From assembly GCF_003259745.1 (NCBI RefSeq), contig NZ_QLMC01000005.1, positions 62,001 to 126,000 on the forward strand: DNA of 64,000 nt. The letters run 5' to 3'. How positions within the stretch are numbered: position 1 is the stretch's first letter; each line of letters begins with the position of its first letter. This stretch comes from Larkinella arboricola. GTDB taxonomy: Bacteria; Bacteroidota; Bacteroidia; Cytophagales; Spirosomataceae. Shown here in pieces: positions 61,371 to 64,000 of the stretch. Position numbers and translations under genes: made by a program. The notes below the pieces were generated by a model. That model saw only the letters and a program-made list of their open reading frames with translations, made no database searches and was not told the DNA's origin.

Positions 61371-61402
61371 GCCGGCAGTGCAGCTACACTGTCGGCTTTT
61401 TT
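61371..61402 (+). terminator. antisense-oriented terminator in the FecR-SusC gap of locus 2
   Basis: GCCGGCAGTG (61371-61380) pairs with CACTGTCGGC (61387-61396), 10 bp with one G-T wobble and a 6-nt loop, followed by TTTTTT (61397-61402) on the + strand. The operon runs on the minus strand, so this terminator faces against it, as at 5797-5827. Confidence 0.65.
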
Positions 61403-61466
61403 ATGGAGCAGTAGCTGGTTAAATCATAGGCATTGGGTTAATTGGGAATAAGTTAAAGGATTAAGA

Positions 61467-62534
61467 TTAAGGGGTACAGCCGGAGCCGTTGATCAGAATG
61501 CGCGTTCCCTGCACTTCATACTGCGCATTGAGCGACTGGCAAATCAGCTCCAGCTTGGTGTAAAGCGGCTGCCGGGTGATGTTACCCGAAAATCGGCAGT
61601 TAGCCAGGGCTTCGTTGCTGATTTCCAGGTCGATACCGTAGGCCCGTTCGAGTTGGTGCAGCACTTCTGGCAAAGGACTGTCATCAAATGAAAAGGCGGC
61701 CGGTTCGGCAGGGGCGGGACTGGTAATCGGTTTCGGCGCATCAACCAGCCCCCGACTCAGGCGGTTTTGCTCAACAAAAATGGTTACCTTCTGATTCGGG
61801 GTGAGCACCACACCCGACGCATCTTCGAGGCTGGCCAATTCGGGCTCGGAGGCCGACTGGGTCGCTTTTTTGAAAACGGCAACCCGACCGCTATGAACGG
61901 CGACTTCCACGGTTTTGGCATCGGTCGGTGCCGTCACCCAGAAACTGGTGCCGAGCACCCGCGTCACGATTGTGCGACTATACACGAGAAACGGCCGTTC
62001 GGCATCCTTCCGAACCTGAAAAAAAGCCTGCCCCTTAAGCCAGACTTCCCGGTTTTTGTCCTGAAAATCTGGTACATACTGAATGGTGCTATGCGGTTGT
62101 AACTGGACCACGCTACCGTCATTCAGCACAATGGACTGTGGCTGATTCGTCGCATTCGTGCGTTCAACCAGTGACCGTTTAGTTGCAGATGGTAGCGGGC
62201 CGGTAGCCAGCGGGCGGCCCGCATGACGGTGTATCAGCAACGCACTCCAGCCGAGCAGCCCCACCAGCACCGCAGCCGCAGCCCACCGCGCGACTACTGG
62301 TAGCCGGATGAAACGGTTTTGCTGCCCTGGCGCGGTTTCGTCCGGATCAGTTGTCTGCCGGTCAATCTGCTGCCAGAGTCTCCTTTCCAGGTGCTGCCGG
62401 TCGGCAAGGTTCAACGGCGGTTCTTCATCCGTTCCTACCTGCTCATACCAGCGGTTGATCAGCCTGATTTCTGCTGCGCTACACTGGCCTTTTTTGTATT
62501 TGGCAAGCAATCGGACGAATTCTTCTTTTTGCAT
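61467..62534 (-). CDS. FecR-family anti-sigma factor of SusCD locus 2
   Basis: 355 aa from the ATG at 62532-62534; a GTG 9 bp upstream is less likely. N-terminal cytoplasmic segment FVRLLAKYKKGQCSAAEIRLINRWYEQV, one membrane helix (RWAAAAVLVGLLGWSALLIH, ~84-103), the periplasmic FecR domain (QSIVLNDGSVVQLQPHSTIQYVPDFQDKNREVWLKGQAFFQVRKDAERPFLVYSRTIVTRVLGTSFWV) and a C-terminal DUF4974-like domain (FSFDDSPLPEVLHQLERAYGIDLEI). It is co-directional with SusC (197-bp gap) but divergent from its putative sigma factor at 62774, unlike locus 1. Confidence 0.9.
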   Translation of the reverse strand: MQKEEFVRLLAKYKKGQCSAAEIRLINRWYEQVGTDEEPPLNLADRQHLERRLWQQIDRQTTDPDETAPGQQNRFIRLPVVARWAAAAVLVGLLGWSALLIHRHAGRPLATGPLPSATKRSLVERTNATNQPQSIVLNDGSVVQLQPHSTIQYVPDFQDKNREVWLKGQAFFQVRKDAERPFLVYSRTIVTRVLGTSFWVTAPTDAKTVEVAVHSGRVAVFKKATQSASEPELASLEDASGVVLTPNQKVTIFVEQNRLSRGLVDAPKPITSPAPAEPAAFSFDDSPLPEVLHQLERAYGIDLEISNEALANCRFSGNITRQPLYTKLELICQSLNAQYEVQGTRILINGSGCTP

Positions 62535-62737
62535 CAACAGCACGTTGCTTTTTTATACTGGGTAAGTCGACAAACCTACCCCATTACCCTAAAAGATTTT
62601 ATAAAAAATGAGAATGTTTATATGGATTGCGGTCTTTGGCCCGCTAATTATTTTAATTGTTCAACACAAAGAGTAGAATGAGAACCTTCCCAAATCGGGC
62701 TCCAGAAAGCGCCTGCCGTGATTCGTTAAAAAAAATG

Positions 62738-62744
62738 TAATTTG
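62738..62744 (+). promoter_or_regulatory. possible -7 element of the locus 2 sigma factor
   Basis: TAATTTG at 62738-62744, 29 bp before the ATG at 62774, is close to TAnnTTTG with one base fewer. No clear -33 element. The 239-bp gap must also hold the FecR promoter. Confidence 0.35.
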
Positions 62745-62773
62745 GTCTTGGTTTCTTCTAAAGCCTTTTACGA

Positions 62774-63376
62774 ATGCCGGCCACGTTGCGACTTTCTCCG
62801 CTGAAAGATTGGGAAGACGAACAGGTGCTCGAAGCCTTGTCCGGAGGCAATCGGATGGCTTTGGCGGAACTGTACAAGCGGTATTGGTATGCGCTGTACC
62901 GCGTTGCTTACCAGAAAACCAGATCGGCGGAAACCGCCGAGGAACTGGTGCAGGATCTGTTTGTTCAGCTCTGGCAGAAACGCGGGGCGCTAACTGTTCG
63001 GCGGGTTGATTCCTATTTGTTCAGTGCCCTGAAATATTCCGTGATCGATACCATCAAAAGCCAGGTCGTTCACGAAAAATACCAGGAATACCAGCAGTTC
63101 TTTGCTTCGCAGAGCGACTCTTCGACCGAGGACCATCTGGCGTATACGGACCTGATTGGAACGATCGAAACCGAACTGCTCAAACTACCACCCAAAACGC
63201 AGGAAGTATTCCGCCTGAGCCGGTTTGAAGGCCAGACCATTCCGGAAATTTCGCAAAAGCTCGCCCTGACCGACAAAGCCGTTGAGTACCATCTTACGAA
63301 AGCGCTCAAATTGCTCCGCGCCCAACTCCGGGATTACAGTTTTGTGCTGTGGCTGCTGCTGCTGGCGCAGCGGTAA
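62774..63376 (+). CDS. ECF (FecI-like) sigma factor, divergent from FecR of locus 2
   Basis: 200 aa. Region 2: EQVLEALSGGNRMALAELYKRYWYALYRVAYQKTRSAETAEELVQDLFVQLWQKR. Region 4: LLKLPPKTQEVFRLSRFEGQTIPEISQKLALTDKAVEYHLTKALKLLRAQL with a clear HTH. The C-terminus is hydrophobic (FVLWLLLLAQR), as in locus 1. It is read away from FecR; shared control of SusCD locus 2 through the divergent region is likely. It ends 18 bp from the convergent ChaN-like gene. Confidence 0.9.
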   Translation: MPATLRLSPLKDWEDEQVLEALSGGNRMALAELYKRYWYALYRVAYQKTRSAETAEELVQDLFVQLWQKRGALTVRRVDSYLFSALKYSVIDTIKSQVVHEKYQEYQQFFASQSDSSTEDHLAYTDLIGTIETELLKLPPKTQEVFRLSRFEGQTIPEISQKLALTDKAVEYHLTKALKLLRAQLRDYSFVLWLLLLAQR

Positions 63377-63394
63377 CGGTTTTCTGAAAAAGAC

Positions 63395-64000
63395 TCAATA
63401 CGTCTTGGTCATATCCGCCGGGATGTGCAGAATGAAGTTCGCCAGATTCTGGTTGGCTTTGTCTGGCTTCTGAACGTCCGGTACTTCAACCGATGCAATC
63501 GTCACAATTTTCAAATCGGGCTGTTTCTGGCGCAGGTACCAGATAATTCCCTCAAAATTATTGGAATGATAGGACCCGTTGTAGTGCAGGAACGTGGTGC
63601 CGGGTTTGCGGTTCTGAAGGATGAAATGGGCCATTGTGGCGTCTTTAATGGCCTGGGCGCGGGCAAAATTGGCTCCTTGTTCCGAGTCGGACTTGGCGTT
63701 GCCGCCGTGCATCATGTCGAGCATGGCTTTGTAGCCGGGTAACGTCAGATCAACGGTCAATGGGAGAGGGGCAATCCAGGCTTTCTGAGCGGCCGGAACC
63801 GTATCGAGCGAGGCCAGCCCCTGCCGGGCGACGGCGCTGGCGTACCGGCGCGGCACATTAGTCGCAATAAACGTCAGTTTGTGTTCGCGCGCAAAATCGA
63901 CCAGCGGGCGGTAATCGGTTTTGTAGTTGCTCCAGAGCCGGGCCTGTTTGGCAAATTCCCTGTCCGTCGTTTTGCCGGTAACATAGTCAGTCAGAGCGGT
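63395..64000 (-). CDS. ChaN-family (haem-binding Tiki-like) protein, partial
   Basis: The frame is open from the stop at 63395 to the right edge of the window (~201 codons seen), so the N-terminus lies outside; a shorter start inside the window is not supported because homology continues upstream (RLWSNYKTDYRPLVDFAREHKLTFIATNVPRRYASAVARQGL). The NVPRR...V...G segment, the DLTLPGYKAML helix and the late GTTFLHYNGSYHSNNFEGIIWYLRQ stretch are typical of the ChaN/DUF399 family, whose known members bind haem at the outer membrane and belong to the EreA/ChaN-like Tiki superfamily. A role in haem handling is inference. Convergent with the sigma factor. Confidence 0.82.
   Translation of the reverse strand, partial: TALTDYVTGKTTDREFAKQARLWSNYKTDYRPLVDFAREHKLTFIATNVPRRYASAVARQGLASLDTVPAAQKAWIAPLPLTVDLTLPGYKAMLDMMHGGNAKSDSEQGANFARAQAIKDATMAHFILQNRKPGTTFLHYNGSYHSNNFEGIIWYLRQKQPDLKIVTIASVEVPDVQKPDKANQNLANFILHIPADMTKTY

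Noticed and set aside
1-64000. tRNA, rRNA, CRISPR array, insertion sequence, prophage or secretion/anti-phage systems
   Set aside because: Looked for and not seen: no cloverleaf-like segment, no regularly spaced repeats, no transposase, integrase or phage structural genes.

Overview
The window comes from a Bacteroidota chromosome, most likely a Cytophagales member related to Spirosoma or Larkinella. This rests on two SusC/SusD pairs, each with an ECF sigma factor and a FecR-type anti-sigma factor, on RagB/SusD lipoproteins, on DUF1080, Gfo/Idh/MocA and PVC-type CxxCH proteins, on Bacteroidota-style promoter elements (TAnnTTTG), weak Shine-Dalgarno sequences and a GC content a little above 50 percent by eye. 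Placement at genus level is inference. I found no tRNA, rRNA, CRISPR array, insertion sequence or prophage.

Layout. 0-3.7 kb: end of a HisC-type aminotransferase, a Tat-type flavin amine oxidase, a secreted protein with a C-terminal Hint (hedgehog/intein) domain, and a convergent SDR. 3.9-17.2 kb: ECF sigma, FecR, SusC, SusD, a CehA/McbA-type PHP metallohydrolase, a large PVC-type CxxCH protein with HEAT repeats and a Tat-exported hydroxypyruvate-isomerase-like TIM barrel, all on the + strand. 17.2-20.7 kb (- strand): a CBM48-like small protein, then a non-SusC TonB receptor with a CxxC plug loop and a His-rich membrane protein, fronted by a TATATTTG promoter and a 22-bp palindrome that resembles a metalloregulator operator. 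20.9-23.8 kb: Gfo/Idh/MocA oxidoreductase and PAS histidine kinase. 23.8-31.8 kb: a divergent GntR/UTRA regulator followed by SDR, ROK, SIS, short MetE-like, GT2, UlaG-like MBL, FG-GAP and GNAT genes. 31.8-34.4 kb: six tandem paralogues of a small helical protein family that I do not recognise. 34.5-37.4 kb: ArfB, DUF3500 and a LytS-type kinase.

37.4-40.2 kb looks like a more AT-rich island. It holds a histidine decarboxylase and a GNAT-like acyltransferase, and it is bounded by a 63-bp direct repeat (62/63 identical) of the kinase 3' end. The right copy is fused to a remnant of a LytTR response regulator. 40.2-48.2 kb carries DUF1080, two Tat-type Gfo/Idh/MocA oxidoreductases, an outer-membrane-like protein and a HEAT-DUF1080-DUF1080 fusion, a plausible periplasmic 3-keto-glycoside cleavage set. 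48.3-50.9 kb: a disordered Pro-rich protein, a receiver, a degenerate receiver and an orphan aromatic-rich protein. 51.2-63.4 kb: a second SusCD locus on the - strand whose only enzyme candidates are two tandem, internally duplicated secreted proteins of about 800 aa; FecR is co-directional with them and its sigma factor is divergent. The window ends inside a ChaN-like gene.

The best candidates for undescribed biology are the six-paralogue array, the 823/802-aa pair in the second SusCD locus, the kinase/LytTR scar around the histidine decarboxylase island, and intrinsic terminators that point antisense in both FecR-SusC gaps.
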